Position numbers and translations under genes: made by a program. Positions 17,841 to 26,237 of a DNA stretch of 64,000 bases are shown piece after piece (position 1 is the stretch's first letter; every line of letters starts with the position of its first letter). The notes beneath the pieces are model-generated. The model saw only the letters and a list, made by a program, of their open reading frames with translations. It was not told where the DNA came from and did no database searches. The stretch is from Pontibacter sp. HSC-36F09 (GTDB lineage Bacteria; Bacteroidota; Bacteroidia; Cytophagales; Hymenobacteraceae): positions 62,001 to 126,000 of the forward strand of contig NZ_JALKAA010000001.1 of assembly GCF_024171605.1 (NCBI RefSeq), written 5' to 3'.

Positions 17841-19055
17841 ATGCATACCAACCCGAAAAATCTGGCCATAAAAGATTTTGTGTACGAGCTGCCAGATGAG
17901 CGCATTGCCAAATTTCCGCTGCCGGAGCGTGACCAGTCTAAGCTGCTTTGTTATAAGAACCGAACCATAGCCGATCATAATTTCTCAGATTTGCCAGAGC
18001 TTTTGCCGGTTGGCAGTTTGTTGGTGTTCAACAATACTAAGGTGGTGCAAGCGCGGTTAATTTTTCATAAACCGACCGGAGGCGCAGTAGAAATTTTCTG
18101 TTTGGAGCCGGTGAAGCCGCACCGCGAAGTGCAACTGGCCATGCAGCAGACCGGAAGTTGCACGTGGAAATGCTTAGTTGGCAACAACAAGCGCTGGAAA
18201 GAGGGGACGCTGAAGATATCTTTTGAAGACGGTGAGGTGACAGCCGAGCGCGAGGCGCAGCAGGACGGGCACTTTCTGATTCGGTTTACATGGACACCCG
18301 CCGAACTGACTTTCGCGGAAGTCCTGGAACGCTGTGGCCGATTACCCCTGCCCCCATACCTGAACCGCGAACTTACCCCTGATGACCGTACCCGCTACCA
18401 GACCATATACGCCTGTAACGAAGGTGCGGTGGCTGCCCCTACCGCCGGACTGCACTTTACTGACCAGGTAATGGAGCAGCTGCAAACCAAAGGTATAGAC
18501 AGCACCTTCCTGACCCTGCACGTGGGCGCCGGGACTTTTAAACCGGTAAAAGCCGACACCATGGAGGCCCACGAAATGCACGCCGAGCAGTTGATGGTGT
18601 CGAAGCAGGTGGTAGAGCAGTTGCTGCAGCACTTGGGCAAGCCGCTTATACCTGTTGGAACGACTTCGATGCGCAGCCTGGAAAGCCTGTATTGGCTGGG
18701 AGTGTTGCTTTTGCAGCAGCCTGATTTAAGACCAGAAGAACTGCACGTCACACAATGGCTCCCTTACGAAACCAACTCATCACCTACCGCTACGGAAGCG
18801 CTGCAGAATTTGCTCAACTACATGGAGCGGCACCAAACGCAGCACCTGCATGCCAGCACGCAGATCATCATCGCGCCTGGCTATACCTTTAAGGTGTGTA
18901 ACGGACTCGTCACCAATTTCCACCAACCTGAGAGCACACTGCTGCTGCTGGTGGCTGCCCTTATCGGTGAAGACTGGAAACAGGTATACCGCCACGCGTT
19001 GGACAATAATTACCGTTTCCTGAGCTACGGCGACAGCTCCCTCCTGCTGCCGTAA
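17841..19055 (+). CDS. queA: S-adenosylmethionine:tRNA ribosyltransferase-isomerase
   Basis: 404 residues. QueA transfers and isomerises the ribosyl group of SAM onto preQ1-tRNA to give epoxyqueuosine, a late step of queuosine synthesis at wobble position 34. Family landmarks are YELPDERIAKFPLPERDQSK near the N-terminus, LLVFNNTKVVQARL, GGAVEIFCLE, the block AAPTAGLHFT, LHVGAGTFKPV, and FHQPESTLLLLVAA near the C-terminus. The length is within the range of the longer Bacteroidota QueA forms (Escherichia coli about 356). The start is the first ATG after the TATCTTTG promoter box. It is monocistronic and ends at a two-way terminator. The call is firm. Confidence 0.95.
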   Translation: MHTNPKNLAIKDFVYELPDERIAKFPLPERDQSKLLCYKNRTIADHNFSDLPELLPVGSLLVFNNTKVVQARLIFHKPTGGAVEIFCLEPVKPHREVQLAMQQTGSCTWKCLVGNNKRWKEGTLKISFEDGEVTAEREAQQDGHFLIRFTWTPAELTFAEVLERCGRLPLPPYLNRELTPDDRTRYQTIYACNEGAVAAPTAGLHFTDQVMEQLQTKGIDSTFLTLHVGAGTFKPVKADTMEAHEMHAEQLMVSKQVVEQLLQHLGKPLIPVGTTSMRSLESLYWLGVLLLQQPDLRPEELHVTQWLPYETNSSPTATEALQNLLNYMERHQTQHLHASTQIIIAPGYTFKVCNGLVTNFHQPESTLLLLVAALIGEDWKQVYRHALDNNYRFLSYGDSSLLLP

Positions 19056-19260
19056 AAACCACCTTTAAATCCCCTACCTTAGTAGCTACAAAGCAAGGTA
19101 TAGGTATAGCGATCCATTATCAGCAGATGCAGAACAGGTATAAGGTATAGCCCAGGTATATAGAGGGAAAAATCTAGCTTGGGTATAGCACAGCGATTGG
19201 CGTAGACACTTGCGGGTCTAAAGACTCCGCGAAATCCTTGTAGCACCTTTCAAGTATTTC
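19056..19260. repeat. Spacer with clustered GGTATA hexamers
   Basis: The space between queA and the convergent M28 gene holds seven GGTATA copies within about 265 bases, including the terminator loop, several in the form AGGTATAG. There is no open frame of note. It is the densest example of the hexamer enrichment seen across the window. Confidence 0.6.
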
Positions 19261-19308
19261 CAATAAAAAAGCCAGCTCTATTCAGGTATAGAACTGGCTT
19301 TTTTATTG
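19261..19308. terminator. Bidirectional intrinsic terminator
   Basis: Perfect 15-base arms CAATAAAAAAGCCAG (19261-19275) and CTGGCTTTTTTATTG (19294-19308), with A and T tracts on either side, between the convergent queA and M28 peptidase genes. It should work in both directions. Confidence 0.88.
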
Positions 19309-19320
19309 AATTTATGTTGA

Positions 19321-20751
19321 TTACTTACCGGCCTTGGCAGTACCTCCGTTCATTCCATATTCCGAAATAAGGTATACCAGTGCGGCCATACCTGCGGAGC
19401 CCAGCTGCATTTCGCGACGGCTTACGGTCTCGAAGGTATCAATCTCGGTGTGGTGGTAGTCGAAGTAACGCTGGGAGTCGGGGCGCAGACCGATCAGCAC
19501 CACGTTGTTCTGTCCTTTTAGCGGGCCAATGTCAGCGCCGCCGCCGCCACGGTTCAGCTCGTGCAGCCCGTAAGGTGCCAGCAATTCTTTCCAACCCATT
19601 ATTTTAGCATACTGCTCGTCGTTGGCATCGAAACCAAAACCGCGCGGGGTAAAACCGCCTGCGTCAGACTCGATGGCCGCTACGTGCTTCTCGCCTTTCG
19701 CTTTGGCTTCCTCGGCATACTTACGTCCGCCACGCAAACCGTTCTCTTCGTTCATGAACATTACGGCACGAACAGTGCGTTTCGGGCGAATACCTTGCTC
19801 TTTGAGCAGGCGCAGCACCTCAATGGACTGCACACAGCCGGTACCGTCGTCATGGGCGCCTTCGCCTATGTCCCAGGAGTCGAGGTGACCGCCGACAACC
19901 ACAATCTCTTCTGGTCTCTCAGAGCCTTTTATTTCACCGATCACATTATAAGAAAGCACATCCGGGCGGGTTTCGCAGGTCATGCGCATGTAGAATTTCA
20001 GATCCGGATCGTTTTTCAGCATGGCACTTAATTCATCAGCTCCCTTAGTACTAATGGCAGCGGCTGGTATTTTCTCCACATCGTCGGCGTAGCGTGTGTT
20101 GCCGGTGTGGGCCACATCCTGGATGTCGTTGGCCATGGAACGAACGAGTACAGCCACCGCACCGAGTTTAGCAGCAGCCACCGGACCTCCGCCACGCTGG
20201 TCTACTGCGCCGCTATAGGCTGCCATGGTATGGACATGCTTATTGTCGAACGGGCGGTTGAAGAACACGATCTTGCCCTTCACTTTCTTCTTGCCTAGTT
20301 TTTCAAGCTCCTCGAAATTTTGCACCTCAATTACCTGTGCACTCAGGCCTTGCGTGCCGGTGCCCACCGAACTACCCAGCGCCAGGATATTCACTTCCTG
20401 GCTGCCATTGCGGCCGCTCAGGATTCGGCCAATTTCTTTGTCGCCACGCACCCAATGCGGCACCAACACTTCCTGCAGGTATACGCGGTCGAGTCCCATC
20501 TTCTCCATCACCTGGCGGCTCCACTCTACAGCGGCGGCGGCCTGCGGCGAACCACTCAGGCGGGCACCGATGTTCTTGGTGAGGTAGCGCAGGTTTTCGT
20601 AGCTCTCGTAGCTGGTGAGGGCGTCGTCGTAGAACTTGCGGATGACAGTGGAGTCGGACTTGTAAGTGTTTTGCTGCGCCACGGAAGGTATAGCGGCCAG
20701 CATGGCAGCCCCCGCCACGAAGGCGCGTAGTTTGTGTTTAAGTAACATCAT
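19321..20751 (-). CDS. Secreted M28 family metallopeptidase
   Basis: 476 residues. An N-terminal signal peptide (hydrophobic AFVAGAAMLAAIPSVAQQ) precedes a PA-domain-like insert (about 130-230) and an M28 catalytic domain. Candidate zinc ligands and catalytic residues lie in GGHLDSWD, AHDDGTGCVQS and MNEENGLRGG, with IESDAGG and YHHTEIDTFE further on. This order is typical of glutamate carboxypeptidase-like M28 enzymes, which are aminopeptidases or carboxypeptidases. It starts at tandem ATG codons at 20751; the second would also serve. Its 3' end meets the shared terminator at 19261. It is unrelated in operon terms to the second M28 gene at 27417. Confidence 0.9.
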   Translation of the reverse strand: MMLLKHKLRAFVAGAAMLAAIPSVAQQNTYKSDSTVIRKFYDDALTSYESYENLRYLTKNIGARLSGSPQAAAAVEWSRQVMEKMGLDRVYLQEVLVPHWVRGDKEIGRILSGRNGSQEVNILALGSSVGTGTQGLSAQVIEVQNFEELEKLGKKKVKGKIVFFNRPFDNKHVHTMAAYSGAVDQRGGGPVAAAKLGAVAVLVRSMANDIQDVAHTGNTRYADDVEKIPAAAISTKGADELSAMLKNDPDLKFYMRMTCETRPDVLSYNVIGEIKGSERPEEIVVVGGHLDSWDIGEGAHDDGTGCVQSIEVLRLLKEQGIRPKRTVRAVMFMNEENGLRGGRKYAEEAKAKGEKHVAAIESDAGGFTPRGFGFDANDEQYAKIMGWKELLAPYGLHELNRGGGGADIGPLKGQNNVVLIGLRPDSQRYFDYHHTEIDTFETVSRREMQLGSAGMAALVYLISEYGMNGGTAKAGK

Positions 20752-20854
20752 CAGGTGAATAATGATTGAAAAGTTAAAAGTAGATTTGTTTGGGGCTTTA
20801 AGTTAGGAAATCATTTCGAAGTATAGACAACATTCGATCTAATTCCGGCTATAC

Positions 20855-21850
20855 CTACTTCACCTGCAACACCCTCTGCAAATCCTGCGGATTGAGCATG
20901 AGTAAACCCACTTCTGGCAGGCGCTCAGTCAGTTCTTTCCAGTTCTTGTCTTTCTTGTATACTTCTTGCAGGATCTTGGTGGCCCCACTGATGTCGCCGT
21001 TGTTGGCCAATGCGATGGCATGCCAATACTTCATCTCGAGGTTGTCCGGGTACATGGCCTGGGCTTTGCCATACTCTTCCATGGCCTTTTTCACCTGCCC
21101 TTTTTCTACGGCAAGGTCGCCGTTGTTCATGTGCTCGTAGGCGCGGTATACCTTGAGGAGGCGCGCCAGTTCATCGAGCGGCTTCTCGTGGTCGTCTACC
21201 CGCAAATCAATGATTTTGTCATCCCAGGGCTGCTCGGTGGCCTTGCCGCGCACCACCACCAGCACCGCAGACTGCTTGCCGCGGATGTCGCCTCCCTCCC
21301 GCTCGGCTGCCTGCATGGCCAGCAGCACCCGCTCGGCCAGCGGCTTGCCGGCGCTCGTTTCAAAAGCCTTGGCCATGGCCGGCCATACCTTGTTGGTGAG
21401 CATCATGTTGGCCTGTACCGAAAAGTTTGTGCCAATGGTGTGCCCTGCGTAGCGAATGCACTGTTTGCCGGTATGGGTCGCCACGCGACCCTGCGCATCC
21501 AGTATGGACACTTGCCGTACTTCGCGTCCTTCGTCATCGGCCAGCAGAATATCCAGCGCCTCCTGCGGCGACTTTCCTTCTTTCAACAAAGCAAGGCCAC
21601 GCAAGCCAAATGACTTGTTGGTGAAAGACTGCGTCGCCACTACGCCCACGCCAGCCTCGACCCAGGGCACAGCGGTGCCCACTGAAAACCAGTGGCTTTG
21701 CACGCCAACGGCCATCTCGCCGGTTTTCGCGTCGCGGGCTACAATCGAATAGGTATGGGCCAGGGGCTCTTCACTTTTAAACACCTGCGCCTGTGCTGAA
21801 AAATGTGTCACGGTGAGAAGGAGGGTTAGAATGGAGAATAGTTTTTTCAT
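20855..21850 (-). CDS. Exported DUF1028 (Ntn-hydrolase-like) protein with TPR tail
   Basis: 331 residues. A signal peptide (LFSILTLLLTVTHFSAQAQ) is followed by a DUF1028 domain (about 28-230) starting HTYSIVARDAKTGEMAVGVQ and containing VEAGVGVVATQS. DUF1028 proteins are placed in the Ntn-hydrolase fold and are thought to be amidohydrolases, but no substrate is known here. The C-terminal part (about 235-331) has TPR-like helices (YEHMNNGDLAVEKGQVKKAM, YPDNLEMKYWHAIALANNGD). It follows 103 bases downstream-side of the M28 peptidase start on the same strand; with no terminator seen between them, the two could be transcribed together (21850 to 19321). Confidence 0.85.
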   Translation of the reverse strand: MKKLFSILTLLLTVTHFSAQAQVFKSEEPLAHTYSIVARDAKTGEMAVGVQSHWFSVGTAVPWVEAGVGVVATQSFTNKSFGLRGLALLKEGKSPQEALDILLADDEGREVRQVSILDAQGRVATHTGKQCIRYAGHTIGTNFSVQANMMLTNKVWPAMAKAFETSAGKPLAERVLLAMQAAEREGGDIRGKQSAVLVVVRGKATEQPWDDKIIDLRVDDHEKPLDELARLLKVYRAYEHMNNGDLAVEKGQVKKAMEEYGKAQAMYPDNLEMKYWHAIALANNGDISGATKILQEVYKKDKNWKELTERLPEVGLLMLNPQDLQRVLQVK

Positions 21851-21918
21851 GGGGAGTACAGCTTTTGAGTAGGTTGAGTTACTTGAATATAACTGAACCC
21901 TAGATTGAGGTTTTAACT

Positions 21919-23148
21919 CTATACTTTGTTATTCGCAATCTTCATTTCATCTTTAAAGAAATGATTTATCTTAAAATTTCTTGTATACTTATTCTCGTGA
22001 TAGAAAACTTCCCCTTTGTAGTTAAGCTTCTTTAATAGAATCAGTTTTAATCCAAACTTTAAACTTGTTAATAAATCATGGGCGTTATCAAATGGAATCA
22101 TTCTACCCTCATGGGCTACTTTATCCCTTACATTATTCTTTAAAAGTCTAAAGTTGAGGTTTAATTTAGTATTATCAATTTCAAAATCTTTCGCTAACCT
22201 TTCTACTTTGTTAATAAAACTATCCCATTCTAAAGAATTTAAAATCCGAGAGTTTAAGAATCCTTCTTTGTCTATTTCAGGATAATAAGTACGCCATTCT
22301 TTCCATGTGCTTTTGAGCCGCCTTTTTAAGTCAAGAATCCCATCAGGCATAGAGACATTATTATTACTCCATTTACTTGCAGCCATTTCCCAACTCTGAG
22401 CAACTTTGAACATCCGTTCATCTAAATATCCTGAACCTCCTGCGGAATTTAGATACGATGTAATATTTTCAAATAGCTTTTTGTCTTCAGTATCAAATTC
22501 ATTCCAAGCTTTAATAGCTGATTGCAAATACTCTCCTATCCACTCGTAAGGGATAACATTTTTAAAAGAACTGTCTTCAAATACGGATCTTCTATGCACA
22601 GTATATTTATCGTCGAAGATTCTCTTATTAAAAACTACATTATTACCAGTTACGATAGATAATAATCTTGTAATTGATAACGCTATTTCAAATGAATCTG
22701 CAATTGAATGATTCTGCTTTATGATCTTGAGCGTTACTCCTTCTCTCATGGTTCCAGTCCGTCGGTAAAACCTACTTTCTTCATCTACATCCTTCTCCTC
22801 TGCTACTTTTATTTCATACCCATTATAGCCAAATGAAAATTTACTTTTATAATATCCAACTAGTGGAAAAGATAAAACATTTGAATGAGTTATACTTTCA
22901 CCAATTGCGACTTCATTCACAAAGAATTCACCAAATCTTGTCGGAAAGAAATCATTCGATTCTACTATGGTACCGTCATCCAGATATCCATTCAGTCTCC
23001 ACTCACAGTCATCAACAATTTGAATTATGGGGTCACCTATTATCTCTATGTATGTTTGACGTGGATAAAAGACAATCTTAAAATTCTTCTCAATAGAAAA
23101 ATCACAAGTATTGAAATATCCTTTACCTTCAATAATATCTGTAATCAT
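21919..23148 (-). CDS. HEPN-motif protein, possible ApeA-like defence protein
   Basis: 409 residues from the ATG at 23148; a GTG 21 bases upstream in frame is possible. The N-terminal half is predicted beta-rich (repeated Tyr/Phe, FYPRQTYIEIIGDP, FPLVGYYKSKFSFGY); the C-terminal half is helical and contains VRDKVAHEG, an Rx4H motif at about R341 and H346, followed by a long Leu-rich helix. This is the arrangement of HEPN ribonucleases, and the two-part architecture resembles ApeA, a single-gene antiphage protein. The gene is strongly AT-rich compared with both flanks, stands alone and lacks any housekeeping partner, as expected of an acquired defence gene. The HEPN motif is seen; the ApeA relation and antiphage role are inference without a search. 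Confidence 0.6.
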   Translation of the reverse strand: MITDIIEGKGYFNTCDFSIEKNFKIVFYPRQTYIEIIGDPIIQIVDDCEWRLNGYLDDGTIVESNDFFPTRFGEFFVNEVAIGESITHSNVLSFPLVGYYKSKFSFGYNGYEIKVAEEKDVDEESRFYRRTGTMREGVTLKIIKQNHSIADSFEIALSITRLLSIVTGNNVVFNKRIFDDKYTVHRRSVFEDSSFKNVIPYEWIGEYLQSAIKAWNEFDTEDKKLFENITSYLNSAGGSGYLDERMFKVAQSWEMAASKWSNNNVSMPDGILDLKRRLKSTWKEWRTYYPEIDKEGFLNSRILNSLEWDSFINKVERLAKDFEIDNTKLNLNFRLLKNNVRDKVAHEGRMIPFDNAHDLLTSLKFGLKLILLKKLNYKGEVFYHENKYTRNFKINHFFKDEMKIANNKV

Positions 23149-23348
23149 ATACTTTCTTCTATCACACACAAAGAGAAACTTCTATCCCCCTATTCTCTTA
23201 AATTTAAAATCCTTAAATTACATCACAATATACTCAATCTCCTCTTATATAGGGAATTCCCTACCTTCTAACAACCCATCTTCATTTCAGAAGTATAACA
23301 GAACAAATTCAGCGTTTAAGGGCAACAAAACCCGGCGCAAATCATTTT

Positions 23349-24173
23349 ATGAGCAAACCCTTCAACGAGAAAAAACAACAGCGCATGGCCATGCTGATAG
23401 ATGGCGACAACGCGCAACCGACCCTTATCGTCAAAATACTGGCCGAAGCAGGCAAATACGGACAAACCACCATCCGCCGCATTTATGGCGACTGGACCAC
23501 CCCACAGATGAACGGCTGGAAAGAGTGCCTGAACAACCACGCCATACAGCCCATCCAGCAGTTTCGCTATACCGTGGGCAAAAACGCCACCGACAGCGCC
23601 ATGATCATCGACGCGATGGACCTGCTGCACAGTCACCTGGTAGACGGCTTCTGCATTGTGTCGTCGGACAGCGACTACACTCGACTGGCGACCCGCATCC
23701 GGGAGGCTGGCATTTTTGTGATGGGCATTGGCCAGCGCAAAACGCCGAAGCCTTTTGTTAACGCCTGCAACATCTTCATCTACACCGAAAACCTGACCGA
23801 CGACATTGGCGAGAAACAAATAGCGGCGGCAGACAAATCCACGCCCAACGGCAAGGAAAACCCAAGGCCAAACCCGGTACCGATGCTGAAAGAGGCATTC
23901 GAGATGGCAGTAGGCGAAGACGGCTGGGCGCATTTGGGAGGTATAGGCACCAGCCTGCGCACCCTGGACCCGGCCTTTGACCCGCGCACGTTCGGGTATA
24001 GCCAGCTGATTCAGCTCATCAAGGCGCACAAAGAGCTGTTCACGATCCGTAAGGAAGACGACAAAGGCTCCTCGGCGGTATACGTGAAGCGACGCAGCCC
24101 TGACAGAAAGCGCAATCCTGCCAAAGCAAAAGAGGCTGCCCCGGCCAAAGAAGAACGAAACGAGCGCAATTAA
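23349..24173 (+). CDS. NYN domain protein with OST-HTH/LOTUS-like C-terminus
   Basis: 274 residues. The N-terminal NYN/PIN-like domain (about 10-160, LabA/DUF88 type) shows the acidic metal-site pattern MLIDGDNA, KNATDSAMIIDAMDLLH and CIVSSDSDYTRLA. A linker of about 30 residues leads to a winged-helix segment (about 180-245, GWAHLGGIGTSLRTL, TFGYSQLIQLIKAH, AVYVKRR) of OST-HTH/LOTUS type, and the tail is basic. NYN domains are single-metal RNases and LOTUS domains bind RNA, so an RNA-processing role is likely. The ATG at 23349 is used; an internal ATG at residue 13 is less likely because it would trim the domain start. It ends at an imperfect hairpin. Confidence 0.85.
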   Translation: MSKPFNEKKQQRMAMLIDGDNAQPTLIVKILAEAGKYGQTTIRRIYGDWTTPQMNGWKECLNNHAIQPIQQFRYTVGKNATDSAMIIDAMDLLHSHLVDGFCIVSSDSDYTRLATRIREAGIFVMGIGQRKTPKPFVNACNIFIYTENLTDDIGEKQIAAADKSTPNGKENPRPNPVPMLKEAFEMAVGEDGWAHLGGIGTSLRTLDPAFDPRTFGYSQLIQLIKAHKELFTIRKEDDKGSSAVYVKRRSPDRKRNPAKAKEAAPAKEERNERN

Positions 24174-24190
24174 GCAATTGGCTATACCTA

Positions 24191-24247
24191 TAAAACCCAA
24201 AAGCCTGAAAGAGACAATAGCAGCTCCTTCAGACTTTTTGGTTTTTA
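24191..24247 (+). terminator. Imperfect intrinsic terminator after NYN gene
   Basis: Arms TAAAACCCAAAAGCCTGAAA... (24191-24213) and its imperfect complement ending TTTTTGGTTTTTA (24224-24247), with a T-rich right arm, 18 bases after the NYN stop codon. Confidence 0.65.
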
Positions 24248-24311
24248 GGTTTATTATACTTCTTGTCCGTATCAGTGCAATAGAAAATATGATACTGCAG
24301 CGTTGAATACT

Positions 24312-24749
24312 TTACCTATCGGCTAGTACTTGCTTTAGCTCCAGGGTTATACCTAGCTCCTCCCTTCTTTGTAAATATTCTTGCTCTGTGAACGGGCCAT
24401 ACCTACTATCCTTGATTTTGTCAACTATCCAGAAATGACGTAATGTACTCTGCTTAAAAATTTTCTCCTCTTCAAGGTAGGTCAAGTTAGAATTAAGGTA
24501 TACATCTTTTAAAATGACATGTCTCGGCTTTTGTTCAGCGACTATAAACGTTGAATCAGAATTATACGCTGTTACATGCCCTTCAACAGCATAGACGTTT
24601 TCATCAGGTCCAAAAATAGCATCATCACCACTTATCACCGGGTCGTAGTCAAACCTATACCCATTACCCAAATCCACAGCACTGCCTTGCGAACATGAGT
24701 TTGTGACGATGACAATTAATAGCAAGAGGCTGTATAAAAATATTTTCAT
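24312..24749 (-). CDS. Predicted lipoprotein, unknown function
   Basis: 145 residues from the ATG at 24749. A longer reading from 24818 exists, but the lipoprotein signal MKIFLYSLLLLIVIVTNSCS with a lipobox ending at Cys begins at 24749, which fixes the start. The mature part starts with AVDLGNGYRFDYDP and is mixed alpha/beta. It loosely resembles small DUF3997-type lipoproteins; I am not confident of that name. No partner gene is obvious: it lies between the terminator of the NYN gene and that of the barrel gene at 24912. Confidence 0.65.
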   Translation of the reverse strand: MKIFLYSLLLLIVIVTNSCSQGSAVDLGNGYRFDYDPVISGDDAIFGPDENVYAVEGHVTAYNSDSTFIVAEQKPRHVILKDVYLNSNLTYLEEEKIFKQSTLRHFWIVDKIKDSRYGPFTEQEYLQRREELGITLELKQVLADR

Positions 24750-24836
24750 GCGTGAGGTTATAATTGAATCTCGCAAATCGATAGCATACACTAACACAAG
24801 AGTGTAAATGACTAACAAAAAAGTCCTTTAAATAAA

Positions 24837-24892
24837 AATCCGCGTGAGAAACCTGTCCCTTCCTAACGAGGTGCCGATCTCTCACACGGATT
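24837..24892 (-). terminator. Stem-loop terminator after outer-membrane barrel gene
   Basis: Arms AATCCGCGTGAGA (24837-24849) and TCTCACACGGATT (24880-24892) pair with one mismatch across a 30-base loop, 20 bases beyond the stop of the leftward gene at 24912. On the minus strand it is followed by TTTTTATTT. Confidence 0.7.
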
Positions 24893-24911
24893 AGTTAAAG
24901 TGTCTGTTAAT

Positions 24912-25511
24912 TTAAATACTAAAACCCACGGTCAGCGAGAAATTTCTGAACTTTCCATCGGCATCATCATCGTTGAACACAGTGGTGAGTCCGTGGGCGT
25001 ACATCAGGTCCAGTTCGATTAAGCGGAGGAGTTTGATACCTACTCCCCCGTGCAGCGCAAACTGGGCATTGCGTACATCGCGGCGGCGCACGTCCAGGTT
25101 ATTGTCGCTCACTCCAATGTTGTAGGCAAAAGAGGGCCCCGCCATCATCCGAAAAGGGATGGAGCCGCCGTTGCGTTTTTGATAGTTACTTTCCCAACCC
25201 AACAGCACCGGCGCCCGGAAATAGCGGAAGCGCACCTCGTCGCGCTCGCCGGAGCGGGGTTGCACAGTGCGCTCAATGGTTAGCTTGTTGTTCACAAAAT
25301 CGATGCCCGGCTGCACATAGAAGCGCTCACCGATACGGGCAAAAATCCCGAATTCTGTACCCACTCCAGCTGATTCATCCACCAAAGTCGGATCTTTGCT
25401 GATGTTGGAGATATTAAACCCAAGCTTGGCACCCAGATCAATATTGGTTTCCTGTGCGGAAGCGGTAAAAACGAAGCTGAAAAAAAGCAGCAATAGTAGT
25501 ATGTATTTCAT
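24912..25511 (-). CDS. Outer-membrane beta-barrel protein (PorT-like)
   Basis: 199 residues from the ATG at 25511. A further upstream in-frame start would add 16 residues ahead of the signal peptide MKYILLLLLFFSFVFTASAQ, so the internal ATG is preferred. The mature protein opens with ETNIDLGAKLGFNIS and shows alternating short beta-strands ending in FRNFSLTVGFSI with a terminal Ile, as in the eight-stranded OMP_b-brl_2/PorT-like family. Members are outer-membrane barrels of varied or unknown role. It is probably monocistronic, ending at the stem-loop at 24837-24892. Confidence 0.82.
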   Translation of the reverse strand: MKYILLLLLFFSFVFTASAQETNIDLGAKLGFNISNISKDPTLVDESAGVGTEFGIFARIGERFYVQPGIDFVNNKLTIERTVQPRSGERDEVRFRYFRAPVLLGWESNYQKRNGGSIPFRMMAGPSFAYNIGVSDNNLDVRRRDVRNAQFALHGGVGIKLLRLIELDLMYAHGLTTVFNDDDADGKFRNFSLTVGFSI

Positions 25512-25640
25512 AGTCCTGTGTAAAATATATGCGTTCATAAAAAAGCGGCATCGCCACACCCTAAGCTATTTAACTGGTTATTTGGTCTGTATGTTTAACA
25601 TACTTATTTTTAGAGCTTTACAATAGCGCCCCGCCATACC

Positions 25641-26237
25641 ATGAGATCTGTCCCAACTTCACAACCACTGATCGTATCCCCGGAGATCACCCTGCATGGA
25701 GCCCAGGTAAGCGACGCTCCGGCCCTCTACCAACTCATTGATAGCGGCCGGCTATACCTGCGGGAGTGGTTGCCCTTCATCGACTTCAGCCAATCTGCTT
25801 CCGACACCGAGCTATACCTGCGCAGTGTCACCTCACCAGGCAATCTACAGGATCAGGTATACACCATCCGGTTTCAGGGCGAGGTGGCGGGCATTATTGG
25901 CTACAAAACCATCGACCGTGTGAACAGAAAGCTGGAAATCGGTTATTGGCTGGGCGAAGGATTTCAAAAAAAGGGTATCATGATCCGCAGCTGCACCGCC
26001 TTAATTGCGCAGGCATTTGAGCAGATGCGCATGAACCGCATCCAGATAAAGGTGGGCGTGGGCAATAGCAAAAGTAGCCGTATTCCGCAACGGCTGGGCT
26101 TTAGACTGGAAGGTATAGAGCGGGACGGCGAATGGCTGCAGGGCCGGTTCATCGACCTGGAGGTATACAGTTTGCTGAAACGGGAATGGCTGGAGAACGA
26201 AGCTACTCTCGGTTTCGGCGGAAACGACCAATCTTAA
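25641..26237 (+). CDS. GNAT family N-acetyltransferase (RimJ/RimL type)
   Basis: 198 residues. The GNAT fold is recognised from ITLHGAQVSDAPALYQLID at the N-terminus, REWLPFIDF, the beta-4 segment AGIIGYKTIDRVNRKLEIGY, the acetyl-CoA loop region WLGEGFQKKGIM, and RIPQRLGFRLEGIERDGEW. This is the pattern of the RimJ/RimL protein N-acetyltransferase group, which acetylates N-terminal amines of ribosomal proteins, though many members act on small molecules. Its last 35 bases overlap the 3' end of the convergent AI-2E family gene. GGTATA encodes Gly-Ile within it (26112-26117). Confidence 0.85.
   Translation: MRSVPTSQPLIVSPEITLHGAQVSDAPALYQLIDSGRLYLREWLPFIDFSQSASDTELYLRSVTSPGNLQDQVYTIRFQGEVAGIIGYKTIDRVNRKLEIGYWLGEGFQKKGIMIRSCTALIAQAFEQMRMNRIQIKVGVGNSKSSRIPQRLGFRLEGIERDGEWLQGRFIDLEVYSLLKREWLENEATLGFGGNDQS

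Noticed and set aside
23111..23761. 216-residue plus-strand frame across the start of the NYN gene
   Set aside because: Reads the spacer then the NYN gene in another frame; the NYN reading has clear domain motifs.
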